From the NCBI GenBank assembly GCA_024803745.1, contig JANJXV010000024.1, positions 9,749,427-9,813,426 on the forward strand: 64,000 nucleotides of DNA, read 5' to 3'. Position 1 is the stretch's first letter. Every line of letters begins with the position of its first letter. Shown piece by piece: positions 12,231-23,421 of this stretch. The notes under the pieces are model-generated. The model saw only the letters and a program-made list of their open reading frames with translations. It was not told the origin of the DNA and searched no databases. The DNA is from Megascapheus bottae. Lineage: Eukaryota; Chordata; Mammalia; Rodentia; Geomyidae. Position numbers and translations under genes: made by a program.

Positions 12231-12692
12231 TAATTAAACCTGAAATTACCTGGGCATCCTAATATATTCTTGGTGGAAATTATGTCCAGTTTTAAATACC
12301 TGAAAACTTCCAACTCTTTCAGTATGGAAAAACTGTCTAAGTAAACATTAACTCCAAAGCCTTATGTTAGAAAATTAAAGAAATGCATTAAAATATTCAT
12401 TTGCACAAGTTAGTTATGCCCATTGTAGTTTCTTTTGAAAATAATGCTGAATTATTGATGTATAAAGATTTGTTTCAATATAATAAATTTCATGAGATGT
12501 TCAAATTAATAAGGGTTAAATTAATTACACTGGTAAAGGATGGAAATACGTAGTATTATTTGTTTAGTAATTGCAAAATACATTTGGTGTGGGGATTATT
12601 ACAAATGCAATATTATTTTATGGCATGCAGATCCACCATTAGGCAACTAAGTTACCATAAACATGTTCCTAAGAACAGTTCTAAACCATGTT
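12231..12692. other. AT-rich sequence, nothing recognised
   Basis: No repeat or coding signal recognised. Confidence 0.45.
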
Positions 12693-12987
12693 ATTATTTT
12701 TTTGAGTGTGCCACTCCTGGTGCTTGAACTCAGGACCTGGGTTTTGTCCCTGCGCTTTTGTGCTCAAGGTTAGTGCTCTGCCTTTAAAGCCACCGCTCCA
12801 CTTATGGTTTTATGCTGCTATTGAGTTTTTCTTTTGTTTTGTTTTGCTTTCTGTTTGTTTTTTGTTACTAAACTGAAGATCAGAATCTTATGGATTTTCC
12901 TGTCTGAACTGATTTTGAACCATGATCTTCAGAGCTCAGCCTCCTAAATAGATAAGATTATGTTCATGAGTTACTAGCACCCAGCTC
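12693..12987 (-). mobile_element. Dimeric 7SL-like/tRNA-like SINE, old, minus strand
   Basis: The right half reads GGTGCTTGAACTCAGGACC on the plus strand, followed by the linker region. The central linker has expanded into a T-rich run (12828-12862). The 7SL-like half ends with CATGAGTTACTAGCACCCAGC. Strong divergence indicates an old copy. Confidence 0.7.
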
Positions 12988-13693
12988 TAAATTGTATATC
13001 TTTGCAATTATCATATGACTGAATAAACTATGAGCCCAATAAAACTACAATTCAAATTTATTGAATACCCTTTTACTTAATGTATTTTATGCTTATATAG
13101 GTACATCATTGTGGTAACATTGTTAATAAATTGGAGGTTTGATATTATTTTTGAAGTTAAATTCAACCTTATCTAAAACTTTTGGAGAAATATAGAACAT
13201 CACTAATATGAAATTTTAAAAAATCATCTAAAATTTTGCTTTGTTATATTTCATACTCATATTGTAATCACTTTTATTTTCAATAGCAGTGATACAAAAT
13301 TGCAAGCAAGCTTGCATATTCATAAATAAAAGAGTAGATATAAAATTCATGGGTTATGCAGAAATTTTTTAAAATTTTCATATACATTATTCATTAACTA
13401 CAGATGTAGCAATATAGTAATATTTGAGATTTACCATTGAAGTTATGTGCCTCATACCGCATGGGACTATAAAAAGCTACTTAAACAGCATATTGGTGCT
13501 TTCTTTGAAAGAAATTGAAAATATACTGAATGTTCAAGGTTGGATAAGCCTGCAATTTATCCAAAAGTCCAAGAAACTTATTCACCAGAAGACAATTATG
13601 AAGCGGAAAAATCTTTGATATTTTTCAAAAGTCATAATTTCAGTTATTTTTCATTTCCTGTGTGAAACTAAACTATTCCATGGATCACATGAG
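12988..13693. other. AT-rich sequence, nothing recognised
   Basis: Includes a 64-codon open frame (13424-13618, plus strand) with no recognisable domain. I consider it chance. Confidence 0.45.
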
Positions 13694-13931
13694 TGCTGTT
13701 AGGTGTTTTGTTTTTTGGTTTTTGGTTTTTTTGCCAGTCCTGGGCTTGAGCTCAGGGCCTGAGCACTGTCCTTGGACTTTCTCAAGGCTAGAGCTCTACC
13801 ACTTGAGCCTCAGCACCACTTCTGGCTTTTTTCTATGTATGTGGTACCAAGGAATTGAACCCGGGTATTCATGCATGCTAGGCAAGCACTTTAACAACTA
13901 GGCCAAACTCCCGGCCCCAATGCTGTTAGGT
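13694..13931 (-). mobile_element. IDL-Geo-type SINE, minus strand, with TSD
   Basis: Flanked by TGCTGTTAGGT at 13694-13704 and 13921-13931. The tail side carries T/G-rich runs (13705-13731), then the reverse complement of the right and left halves, ending ACTCCCGGCCCC. Nearly consensus, so a younger insertion. Confidence 0.92.
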
Positions 13932-14225
13932 TTTCAAATAGGGCTAGCAGTTTTTCAGAGAGTTGGGGAAGATTTGACAACTGCTCTCATCACACCATAG
14001 TGCTTGTTCTGTCCAATCAATTTAGGAAGAATTAATTCTATTTTATCATTTAGGGGAAAAGGAAACAAACATTCCCTGTAAGAAACTATCATGTTCCTCA
14101 GATGAGGAATGTTATCCCAGATAATTCCCTACCCTATTCTGCACCACAAACATTATTTTAAGTAAACAATCCTCCATATTAAAGTTACATTTTAAGGCAT
14201 AGCTTGTAATTCCATCAGATGAGAA
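13932..14225. other. AT-rich spacer before the full-length L1
   Basis: No repeat recognised; it is the 3'-side flank of the full-length L1. Confidence 0.4.
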
Positions 14226-14240
14226 TCTGCTTCTATTTTT

Positions 14241-14534
14241 TTAAGAATTTATTAATGTTGATTTTTACATCATATTTTAAATGACAAGTTTAAATTACAA
14301 TTGTTCAAGGAGGGAATCTCTATTTACAATCACTGGGACTTAGTATTTAGAACTTAATAAAAATTAGGCTAAGGGTTTGTATGTATGTCATAGAAACATT
14401 AATTTAAGAAATAAAACATTATGTCTATAGAGTCATAGGTTTTTATGTCTATATAGTTATGTTTATATTTCCATTACCATGGCCATAACTTTGGGTATGC
14501 AGTTATTGAGTCCTCGCTCTTGTACTCTTTGGAT
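14241..14534 (-). other. L1 3' UTR
   Basis: About 290 bp between the ORF2 stop and the target-site duplication, AT-rich and ending in an A-rich stretch on the sense strand. It lacks the long G-rich polypurine tract seen in the L1 tails at 40116, 55060 and 60380, which suggests a different L1 subfamily from those copies. Confidence 0.75.
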
Positions 14535-17500
14535 TTAATAGCCGCATATTAAGGATACCATGTGCCTTTTGTTCCTTAGGTCTTGACTTGTCTCACTCAA
14601 CATGATTCGCTCTAGGTTCATCCATTTCCCTGCGAATGCCATTATTTTATCTTGTCTGTTGGCTATGTAGAATTCCATTGTGTATATATACCACATTTTC
14701 TGTATCCATTCATCTGCAGTAGGGCATCTGCATTGTTTCCATCGCCTGGCTATTGTGAATAGTGCAGAGATGAACATAGCTGAGCAGGTGTCCTTGTAAT
14801 ATCTTGGGTCATAATGTTTAGGATAGATGCCCAGAAGTGGTATGGCAGGATCGTAGGGAAGGTCTATTTTCAGTTCTTCAAGAAAACTCCACACTGCTTT
14901 CCAGAGTGACTGAACTAGTCTGCATTCTCACCAGCAGTGTAGTAGGGTTCCTTTTTCTCCACAACCCCACCAGCAACTGTCATTGTCTGAGTTCAAAATC
15001 TTGGCCATTCTTGTTGGGGTAAGGTGGTATCATAGGGTTGTTTTTATTTGCATTTCCTTTATGACCATGGATGATGAACATTTTCTCATATGCTTTTCTG
15101 CCATTTTAATCTCTTCTTCTGATAAGTCTCTCTTTAGTTCCCTTGCCCATTTAGTGAATGTTTTGTTGGGTTTGGGGGGGGGGGATTAGTTTCTCGAGTT
15201 CCCTGTAAATACTGGATATTAAGCATTTGTCAGATGTATTGTTGGTGAATATCTTTTCCCAGTTGGTTGGCTGTCTCTCTACTTTTGCAACTATGTTTTT
15301 ATCTGTACAGAAACTTTTTATTTTTAGGTAATCCCATTTATCGAGTCTCTCTACAATCGGTTGTGACCCTGGGATTCTGTTCAGGAATCTTTTGCCTATG
15401 CCTACGAGTTCCAGTATCTCTCCTACTTTATCATGTAGCAGTTTCACGGTTTCCAGTCTGACATTGAGGTCTTTGATCCACTTTGAGTGAATGCTTGTGC
15501 ATGACGACAGGCTAGGGTCAATTTTTAGTTTTCTGCATGTGGCTGCCCAGTTTGCCAGCATCAATAATTGAATAGACTGTGTTTGTTCCACTATATCTTT
15601 GGCTCCTTTGTCAAATACAAGTTGACTATAGGTATGTGGTTCTATTTCTGGGTCTTCGATTCTGTTCCACTGATCTTCTGGTCTGTTTTTGTGCCAATAC
15701 CAAGCAGTTTTTGTTATTATGGCTCTATAGTAGAGTTTGAAGTCTGGTATTGTAATACCACCAGCATTGCTCTTCTTGCCTAGAATTGTTTTGGCTTCTA
15801 TGTCTTTTCTTGTTCCATATGAATCTTTGAATTATATCTTCTATTTCCGTAAAGAATGTCTTTGGGATTTTGATGGGGATTGCATTGAATTTGTATATCA
15901 ATTTTGGCAGTATAGCCATTTTCACTATGTTGGTTCTCCCTAGCCATGAGCATGGGATGTCTTTCCATTTCCTAGTGTCCTCTTTAATTTCTTCCGTTAG
16001 GCTTTTAGTTTTCAGTGAATAATTCCTTTACATCTTTGGTTAAGTATATTCCTAAGTATTTTATTCTCTTGGGGGCTATTGTGAATGGGATCATTTTCTT
16101 GATTTGGCCTTCGGTTTGTGTATTGTTGATGTACAAGAAGGCTACTGACTTCTGAAGTTTAATTTTGTATCCTGCCACTTTGTTAAAGTAGTTTATTAAT
16201 TCTAGAAATTTGGGAGTGGAGTTTGTTGAGTCACTCAAGTAGAGGATCATGTCATCTGTGAATAGGGAGAGTTTAATTTCTTCTTTCCCTATGGGGATCC
16301 CTTTGATGTCCTTTTCTTGCCTTATTGCTCTGGCTAAGGGTTCCAGCAGTATATTGAAGAGAAGTGGAGAGAGTGGGCATCCTTGTCTAGTTCCTGATTT
16401 TAAGGTGAATGGTTCCAATCTTTCACCATTTAATATAATACTGGCTGTAGGTTTTTCATATATGGCTTTCATTATTTTGAGGAATGTACCTCTTATTCCT
16501 ATTTTTTCTATTGCTTTCAACATGAATGGATGTTGTATTTTGTCAAATGCATTTTCCTCATCCAGAGAAATTATCATATGATTCTATTCCTTAGCTCTCT
16601 TGATGTAATGTATTACATTGATTGATTTACAAATGTTAAACCAGCCTTGCATCTGTGGGATGAAGCCTACTTGATCATAGTGTATAATTTTTTAAATTTG
16701 TTTCTGGATTCTGTTGGCCAATATTTTATTGAGGAGTTTTGCATCTGTGTTTATTAGAGAGATAGGTCTGTAGTTTTCTTTTCTTGTTGGATCTTTCCCT
16801 GGTTTGGGGATAAGAGTAATATTAGCTTCATAAAATGAGTTTGGTATTGCTCCTTCTGTTTCTATTTCTCGGAAGAGTTTCAAGAGTACAGGTGTCATTT
16901 CACCTTTAAATGTCTTGTAGAATTCCGCAGTGAATCCATCTGGACCTGGGCTCTTTTTGGTTGGCATTTCTCTGATTGCTTCCACAATTTCACTGTAAGA
17001 GATTGGTTTGTTCAATTTGTTTACCTCATCGTTGTTCAGTGTGGGTAGCCTATATTTATTTAAGAAATCATCCATTTCTACTAGATTTTCTTGTATCTTT
17101 GAATATAGGTTCTGGTAGTACCTATTCATAATGGATGAATTTCTTGGGAATCAGTTGTAATTGTTCCCATGGGGTTTCTAATCTTGTTTTTGATTAATCT
17201 TGCCAGGGGTCCGTCTATTTGGTTGACTTTTTCAAAGAACCAAATTTTGATTTATCAATTTTTTGTATAGTAGATCTTATTCCAATCTCTGATATTTCTG
17301 ATTTTATTTTTGTTATTTCTGTCCTTCTAGTTGTTTTAGAGTTAACTTTTTCTTGCTCCTCTAGGTGTTTCAGGTTTTTTTTTTAGGTTATTTACATGGT
17401 CTTCTTCTTTCTTTTTAATATGGGCTCCTAGTACAGTAAATTTGCCTCTTAGAACTGCCTTTGCTGTGTCCCATAAGTTCCTTTGTGATGTTTCTTGATT

Positions 17501-18332
17501 GTCATTACATTCAAGGAAGTTTTTAATTTCATTCCTGATCTGATCTGTTACCCAGGAGTTAATCAGAAGTGTGTTCAGTTTCCAAGTGATTGAATGTTTT
17601 TTTAACTTTGACTGCATTTTTTAGAATTAGTCTGACTTCACTGTGGTCTGATAGAATGCATGGGATTATATCAGTCCCCTTGTATCTGCTTAAGTTTTTT
17701 GTATGAACTATTATATGATCTATTTTGGAGTGTGTTCCATGTGCTGCTGAGAAAAATGTAAAAAGTTTCGTCCTTGGATGGAAGACTCTGTGTATATCTG
17801 TTAAGCCCAGCTGGGCCATGGTGTCGTTTAAGTTGATGGTATCTTTGCTTAACTTTTGTTGAGTTGATCTGTCATTTGTTGAGAGTGGTGTATTGAGGTC
17901 TCCCACTATGATTGTGTTTGAGTCTATCTTGTTCTGTAATTCTAAGAGAGTTTGTTTGACGAATTTATGTGCTCCCGTGTTGGGGGAGTAAATATTTATA
18001 ACTGTAATATTATGGGCATGGATTGTACCCTTTACTAATATGTAATGGCCGTCTCTATCTTTATGTACTGATTTTACTGAGAAGTTAATTTTATCAGAGA
18101 TTAAGATTGCTACTCCTGCTTTTTTGCTTAGTGCATTGAAGTGGAAAATTCGTTTCCATCCTTTCACTTGGAATTTGTTCCTGTCTTTGGCAGTGAAGTG
18201 TGTCTCTTGGAGGCAACATATGGATGGGTGGTGTTTCTTAATCCAGCCTGCTGCTCTGTGTCTTTTGATTGGATTGTTCAGCCCATTCACCTTTAGGGAA
18301 ATTATAGACAAGTGGTCAGTGTCCATTGTCAT
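14535..18332 (-). pseudogene. L1 ORF2 (endonuclease/reverse transcriptase), frameshifted remnant
   Basis: ORF2p nicks target DNA and copies L1 RNA into the nick. The N-terminal apurinic endonuclease-like domain (18332-17620) keeps CCLQETHF, GDLNTPLS, SKIDHI and LSDHS, which carry the usual catalytic residues. A frameshift near 17600 leads into the next piece (17617-17342). The reverse transcriptase region spans 17129-16005 with [45 protein letters not shown] and the catalytic loop as FTDDM instead of FADDM. The usual DAEKAFDK appears as DEENAFDK. A stop lies near 16692 and frames change again at about 15925, 15591 and 14894. The C-terminus (14894-14535) ends in the family-typical tail. Length matches a full ORF2 (about 1,260 codons). 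Confidence 0.92.
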
Positions 18333-18394
18333 TATTTATTTTTACTTCTAAGTTTCTTTCTCTCTCTCTTTTTTCTCCTTTTGTGTTTAGTGAA

Positions 18395-19600
18395 TTATAG
18401 ATATTCGCTTCTTTTTTTTTTGCCAGTCCTGGGCTTGAGCTCAGGGCCTGAGCACTGTCCTTGGACTTTCTCAAGGCTAGAGCTCTACCACTTGAGCCTC
18501 AGCACCACTTCCAGCTTTTTCCTATATGTGGTACCGAGGAATCGAACCCGGGTCTTCATGCATGCTAGGCAAGCACTTTAACCACTAGTCCAAACTCCCG
18601 GCCCAGATATTCGTTTCTTGATGGGGGTTCTTGATGTTCTACAATTTGTTCTCGATTAACTAATATTTTTTGTAACGCTGGTTTAGTGTGCATGTATTCA
18701 TAAAGCTTCTCTTTGGAGTGAAATAGTCTTGTTTCTCCTTCAAATGTAAATGCTAGTTTTGCTGGATATATCAGTCTGGGTTCGCAGTTGTTGGTCTTCA
18801 GGACATCAATGATGTTTTTCCAAGCTTTTCTTGCATTTAGAGTTTGCATGGAGAGATCTGCTGTGATTCGAATTTTTATCCCATTGTAGTATAGCTCCTT
18901 CTTTGTTTTTTGCAGCATTTAAGATCAATTCCTTGGTATTCGGGTCTAGTGTCTTTACTATGATATGTCTAGATGAGTTCCTTCTAGGATCTTGCCTGTT
19001 TGGAGTCCTTAAACCTTCAATAATGTGAGTATTTTCCCTTTTGAGGTTGGGGAAGTTCTCTGCTATGATTTTGGTGAATAAGGGTTGCATTCCTTTGTCC
19101 TGAAATTCGGCCCCCTCCTCAATCCCCATTATACGAAGATTAGACTTCTTTGCTGCATCTGCCAGTTCCTGGAGTTCTCTCTGGTGGATTCTGACTGATT
19201 TTTCCAAGGTGACGATTCTCTGTTCCAGCTCTTGTGTTTTATCTTCCGTTCCTGATGTTCTATTCTCCATCTCAGTCAATCTGCTGCTTAATGCCTCCAT
19301 TTTTGCTTGAAGTGTGGACACTGAGCTGATCATGTCTGCTGAGAGGGTATTGAACTTTTCTTCCACTTCTCTTTTGAATTTGAAGAGTTCCTTGGAAATT
19401 TCTTGCTTTTGTTTTTGGAATTCAGCCTTCATTTCCAAAATCAGCTCCTTGATTTGAGTCATATTTCATGTCTCTTCAGGTGTCATTTTTTGGGATGGTG
19501 ACATCTCTCTCGTCCCTTTGCTCTTATTTCTCTTTGGGCTTTGTGTGGGACTTTGATTATTTATGTATGTCGTAATTCCTCTTTGTGCTCTTCTAGGCAT
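18395..19600 (-). pseudogene. L1 ORF1 (RNA-binding protein), disrupted
   Basis: ORF1p is the trimeric RNA-binding chaperone of L1. I place the start at the ATG ending at 19600, which opens a basic N-terminus (MPRRAQRG) in the same frame as the downstream body. An in-frame TGA at 19468-19466 interrupts it, with an ATG directly after (19462). A coiled-coil region rich in E, K, L and Q follows, then the RRM beginning SNLRIMGIEEG, then a frameshift near 18900 into the C-terminal domain (LNARKAWKNI, EPRLIYPAKLAF). A SINE sits in the last codons at 18414-18604; beyond it the original stop (TAA, 18397-18395) is recognisable. Without the SINE the length is about 333 codons, near the human ORF1p length of 338. 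Confidence 0.9.
18399..18619 (-). mobile_element. IDL-Geo-type SINE inside L1 ORF1 end, with TSD
   Basis: The direct repeat AGATATTCGCTTCTT / AGATATTCGTTTCTT (18399-18413 and 18605-18619, one mismatch) brackets a near-consensus copy in the same orientation as the host L1. It splits the final codons of ORF1 from the stop codon. The insertion post-dates the L1. Confidence 0.93.
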
Positions 19601-21193
19601 TGAGAACTGTTGTTGTAGTTTGCTCTGTGGTTGGTAGGTAAAGGTCTTTACTTGGATTGGGACTGTTGGTTCTCAGCCAAATTGATTCCTCTGCTGACTA
19701 GGTCAGAGTTTGCAGTTTTTGCAGGTGTTCGGCCTGTTCTCAGAGGGTGTGGGCCTCTGTAGGACTAGCTCTCAGCCCAACCAGTGGCCTCACAGTGGGC
19801 CGTGGGATGGATCTGCGAGCTTCAGTCTCAGCGGGCTGGGCGGATGGTTGGTTTTCCTGCGCTGCTTACAGGGATGGCCCCTGACCAAGGGTCTGGAGTT
19901 TGGGAGTTTCCAGGGACTCTCAGGTAGGCCAGCTGGTGTCCTCTCTGTTCCCAGGGACGGGGCCCAGCTGAGGACATGAGCTCCAAGGGTGGAGCCGTGC
20001 CTTTCTGGTTCTCAGAAGATGAGCTCAGCTACTGGTCTGCGCTTCAGTTCCCTGCTGTGCTTCCACTGCTTTGGCCAGGAGTCTGTGACTGTGGGGGCCC
20101 CTCGGTGCTGTCTTGCTCAGGATTCCCAGCTGGAGGATGCCTGGCTCAAGATTTGAGTAGGACAGATGCTGGTTCTCACACTCCCACAGACCCCACCCGC
20201 TGTTGTAAGGCAAGGTCTCAGTGCCTCCCACTCTCCAGACCCAGTGGCCTGGGAGAGGAACCTGTTGGGCGTGTGAGTTGGGACACTCACGACCCCTTTG
20301 GTGGGGTGCTGGATCTTAGCGCCCGCCAGCCTGTCAGTCTCCAGTCAAAGGCCTGTGAGAGGATCCTGTTGGGCGGGTGCTAGCAGGGACAGCTCCGCCC
20401 ACTTTGGTGGGGTGCTGATTTTTAGGGCCTGCCCGCCTGTCAGTCTCAAGTCCTCCAGTCCAAGGCCTGAGGGAGGAGGCTGTTGGGCGGGTGGGGGCTG
20501 GGACACCTCACCTCCCTTAGTGGGGTGCTGGGTCTTAGCGCCGCCCGCCTGTCAGTTTCCAGTCAATGGCCCGGGGGAGGGGGCTGTTGAGAGAAGGGAC
20601 AGGATTCTAAATTCCTTGTCCCCCTGCTCCTGCCAGTCTTTCTCAGGCGGGGTGGAGGGGTCTGAGTTAAGTTCTGTAGATTGGCACCAGCTCTGCTTTC
20701 CCGATTGGTTTGGGGAACTGCTGGGCTACTCACTCCTCTGCGTTGGCAGTGGGTACTCCACAGTGTTGGAGAATCATTCACGCCCCTCAGATCTCCGCCA
20801 CTGCCTGTGGTCCGCGTCTGCGTTCCGCTGCTTGCTGTTCTGGTTCCATATCTGGGTTCCGCTACTTCTGTGGATTGCTGGCCCGGTCCTATGCTGGTTT
20901 CTGTGGCGGCGGTCGGGGCTGCCGGGCCCGGCGCCCTCTGCCGCTGCTTTTCGCAGCTTGGAGCCGGCGGCTAGGGGTGGGGGAGGGGTCCTCGCATTCT
21001 GAATTCTTTGGGAAAGTTGAATGTAAGCTTTATCTGGATTTCTTTTCCGGTTTGAGTCCTTCTCTGTTGCTTCTTGAGTTTGTTGTTGTGGATTTCTTAA
21101 GGTAGTTGGCTGGTGGGACTCCCTAGTTCTCTCTTTTTGTGGGGGAGAGCTAGGCAGCGTCCCTATTGTCTCAGCGCCATCTTCAGGAATCTC
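19601..21193 (-). promoter_or_regulatory. L1 5' UTR / internal promoter region
   Basis: A GC-rich 1.6-kb leader unlike the AT-rich surroundings, with many CpGs in its distal part (20800-21000). In L1 this region holds an internal RNA polymerase II promoter. Near its start the sense strand reads AAGATGGCGCT (21183-21173), about 10 bp from the element's first base, matching the YY1 core found at a similar place in human L1. Tandem monomer-like repeats occupy 20297-20605. Open frames on both strands here (for example 20298-21002) come from the GC-rich composition and have no recognisable domain. Confidence 0.8.
20297..20605 (-). repeat. Tandem monomer-like repeats in L1 5' UTR
   Basis: Three consecutive units starting at 20297, 20403 and 20517 each begin with TTTGGTGGGGTGCT or TTAGTGGGGTGCT and share CGCCTGTCAGT and GGCCTG/GGCCCG blocks, with CTGTTGGGCGGG in the first two. 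Units are about 106, 114 and 89 bp (the last partial). A more diverged partial unit precedes them (20231-20296). Tandem 5' UTR monomers are known from mouse L1; here the unit sequence is different. Confidence 0.8.
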
Positions 21194-21208
21194 TCTGCTT
21201 CTATTTTT

Positions 21209-21236
21209 AAAAATAATATATTCATGCAGTAAAAAA
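21209..21236. other. Short AT-rich gap between L1 and SINE
   Basis: Only 28 bp separate the L1 target-site duplication from the next SINE. Confidence 0.5.
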
Positions 21237-21492
21237 AATTTACAAGAATCTGGGTGCTGGTTGCTCACACCTGTAATCCTAGATACTCAGGAGGCTGTGA
21301 TCTGAGGATGACTGCTCAAAGCCAGCCCAGGCATGAAAATCTGCGAGGCTGTTATCTCCAATCAACCACCAGAAAATTGGAAATGCCACTGTATCTCAAA
21401 TGGTAGAGTGTTAGCCTTGAGCTGAAGAGCTCAGGGACAGCACCCAGACCCAGAGTTCAAGCCCCATAAACACACACACACAAAAAAACCAA
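21237..21492 (+). mobile_element. Dimeric 7SL-like/tRNA-like SINE, plus strand
   Basis: Complete left half (GGGTGCTGGTTGCTCACACC, then GAGGCTGTGATCTGAGGATG), linker (GTTATCTCCAATCAACCACC), and right half (TAGCCTTGAGCTGAAGAGCT, GAGTTCAAGCCCC) ending in a CA/A-rich tail. Similar to the copy at 7292. Confidence 0.88.
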
Positions 21493-22645
21493 AAGAAAAT
21501 TACAGAAAAATATAGTTAAAATTAAAATGGTATGAAGGTCTCTCAACCTGTTTCTTCTCATATGTAGCTGATAAAATATCATTTGAAATTCTACAATTTA
21601 AAATTATATTCTACTTTATCCTATGATTACATATGGTCTCAATTTATACAAATGATTCTCCACATATAATTTTGTACTAATAATTACTTCTCTTTACAGT
21701 ATAACTTCAAACTGCCTTTCAAACACAGAGTGGCCCATTGTATTCATTTATGAGAATTCATTTCAAAAGTTAGTGTGTTTTCCAGATTTGCTGTGACAGA
21801 AACCTCCTCACATGTATCTGGGCTGAGTCTGCAGAAAATCTTACTAGTACAAGTGTCACATTGGTTCTGGGTTGTTAAGCAAGTCAGAAAATGGCATTTT
21901 ATTGAGGTGAGCAAAATGGGAATTTACTGAATAGTGTAACTCAAACTTTTGCTTCTAATTTTAAGTATACCTCCATAAAGTACATATATCCCCACAAAGT
22001 CTTGTGGTAGTTTTGGAACAGATCCTCTCCAGGAAGCAAACATGATACTAGCTGATATTTTGTGGCTGATTTTACTAGGTATTTCCTATGTGATTTCCAA
22101 ATAATCTCAGCAGTTTTGTTGTGGAGAGGACTAGAACATCATATTTAATTTGCTTGTCCAATGTTGAACTGGTTCTGATGTCCAAGGTTAGGGTACTGCA
22201 CCTTTTTCTCAAAATACCTTTGTTTGGTGTAGGCAGGTGTGGTTACACAAACCTGAGTCATGAAGCGAGAGCTTCTGCTTCACTATAACCACAAAGGTTA
22301 AAAGAAGAAACCTGCACAGGTCAGTGCCACACGTGATGAGTTTATTTTCAATGGCATGCTGTGATATACCCTTAAGAAAGTTCTATCTCTTTTAGCAATT
22401 CCATTAGACCCAGCCAAAACACCACGCAGCCAGCCTGGCACCTACAACAAAGCAAGATTATTGCCAGCAAGAGGGAATGGCATGACCCCTTCTCACAGAG
22501 GTGAGAAAGATCCAGGCAACGTCTTAGGTGATCTTTACAACCTAGAAGTAGTAGGGGATGAGAACTTTGGTGTGGTCCTGTGATACAAGGACTTCAACAC
22601 GGCAGGCTAGGGCTTATGATTGCTGTCCAAGTTAGCAGGTAAGTG
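21493..22645. other. Unassigned sequence left of the gammaretrovirus-like LTR
   Basis: AT-rich at first, moderate GC from about 22200. No gene, repeat family or RNA could be recognised. Confidence 0.45.
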
Positions 22646-23369
22646 CGTGTGAAAGACCCCAGGTCAGAACCATAGTGCTGTCATCTTAAAGTTTAACTCA
22701 TGCTTTTGCTAACTAAGGAACTGTGGCCAGTTGGCCATAGATTAAGGGAGCCAGCAAGCAACTTGCCCACTCAGACCTCAAAGCAGTGATGCTGTGAGGT
22801 TCGGGGGAGAGGCTGACAGTCAGGGTTTACACAGTCTTTTCTAAGGCAAATGTCACAGATTTACACCCATCAGGTGGTCAGATGAGATAAGATGGGGATT
22901 GGGGAGCTTCCCAGGCTGGTGGAAACCAATGGGAAGTTCTCATGATGCCGGGTCCCATTCAACTGTCAGAGAGTAGTTTTATGGTTTGGGAAACAAAGGC
23001 TATACAATGCTATACGTGCAGTCTAATTTTGACACAAAATAGGTTGGTTCCTGGAGCTTATGGACACCTGTGTGAACAATGGCTGACTAGGGCTCAGAAG
23101 TTCCTGTTTGTGCAGCCTCTGGGTCCTTGGAGATTTTTATTCTGCTTACTGATGGGGAATAATTTTGGGTCTGGGGGTAGTTATTTTTCATCTCTATACC
23201 CTGGGCAGCTTACATGAACAAGACAGTTGCTGCTTCAGAATGGGGGCGCTTTTTAATAGTTTGTAAGCACGCCTCACTAATGCCCGTACCTCTCATAATT
23301 GGGCAGGGACTTGTGTAAAACCCGACCCTGCCCCTTCCCCATGGTAGTAGTTTTTACAAGCTTAGGCCA

Positions 23370-23421
23370 CGTCCTGCTTGTTCTGTTATCTGTAACGTCC
23401 TGTTTGCTCTGCTATCTGTAA
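23370..23421 (+). repeat. 26-bp tandem duplication in LTR U3
   Basis: Two adjacent 26-bp units (23370-23395, 23396-23421) match at 23 positions, each ending CTATCTGTAA or TTATCTGTAA, which contains a GATA-type core in reverse. Duplicated U3 blocks are commonly enhancer elements; that role here is inference. Confidence 0.75.

Larger units (their letters stand above)
14226..21208 (-). mobile_element. L1: Full-length L1 retrotransposon, minus strand, inactive
   Basis: A 15-bp direct repeat TCTGCTTCTATTTTT at 14226-14240 and 21194-21208 brackets the element, the target-site duplication of target-primed reverse transcription. In sense order (high to low coordinate) it has a GC-rich 5' UTR (21193-19601), ORF1 (19600-18395), a spacer of about 60 bp, ORF2 (18332-14535) and a 3' UTR (to 14241). 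ORF1 carries an early stop and a frameshift, ORF2 several frameshifts and at least one stop, and a SINE is inserted at 18414-18604. It therefore cannot encode working machinery. Retention of both ends marks it as a complete reverse-transcription event and not a 5'-truncated one. Confidence 0.93.

Noticed and set aside
20298..21002. Long plus-strand open frame (234 codons) in GC-rich DNA
   Set aside because: It lies antisense to the L1 5' UTR, has no recognisable domain, and frames on both strands are open because the DNA is GC-rich and stop-poor.
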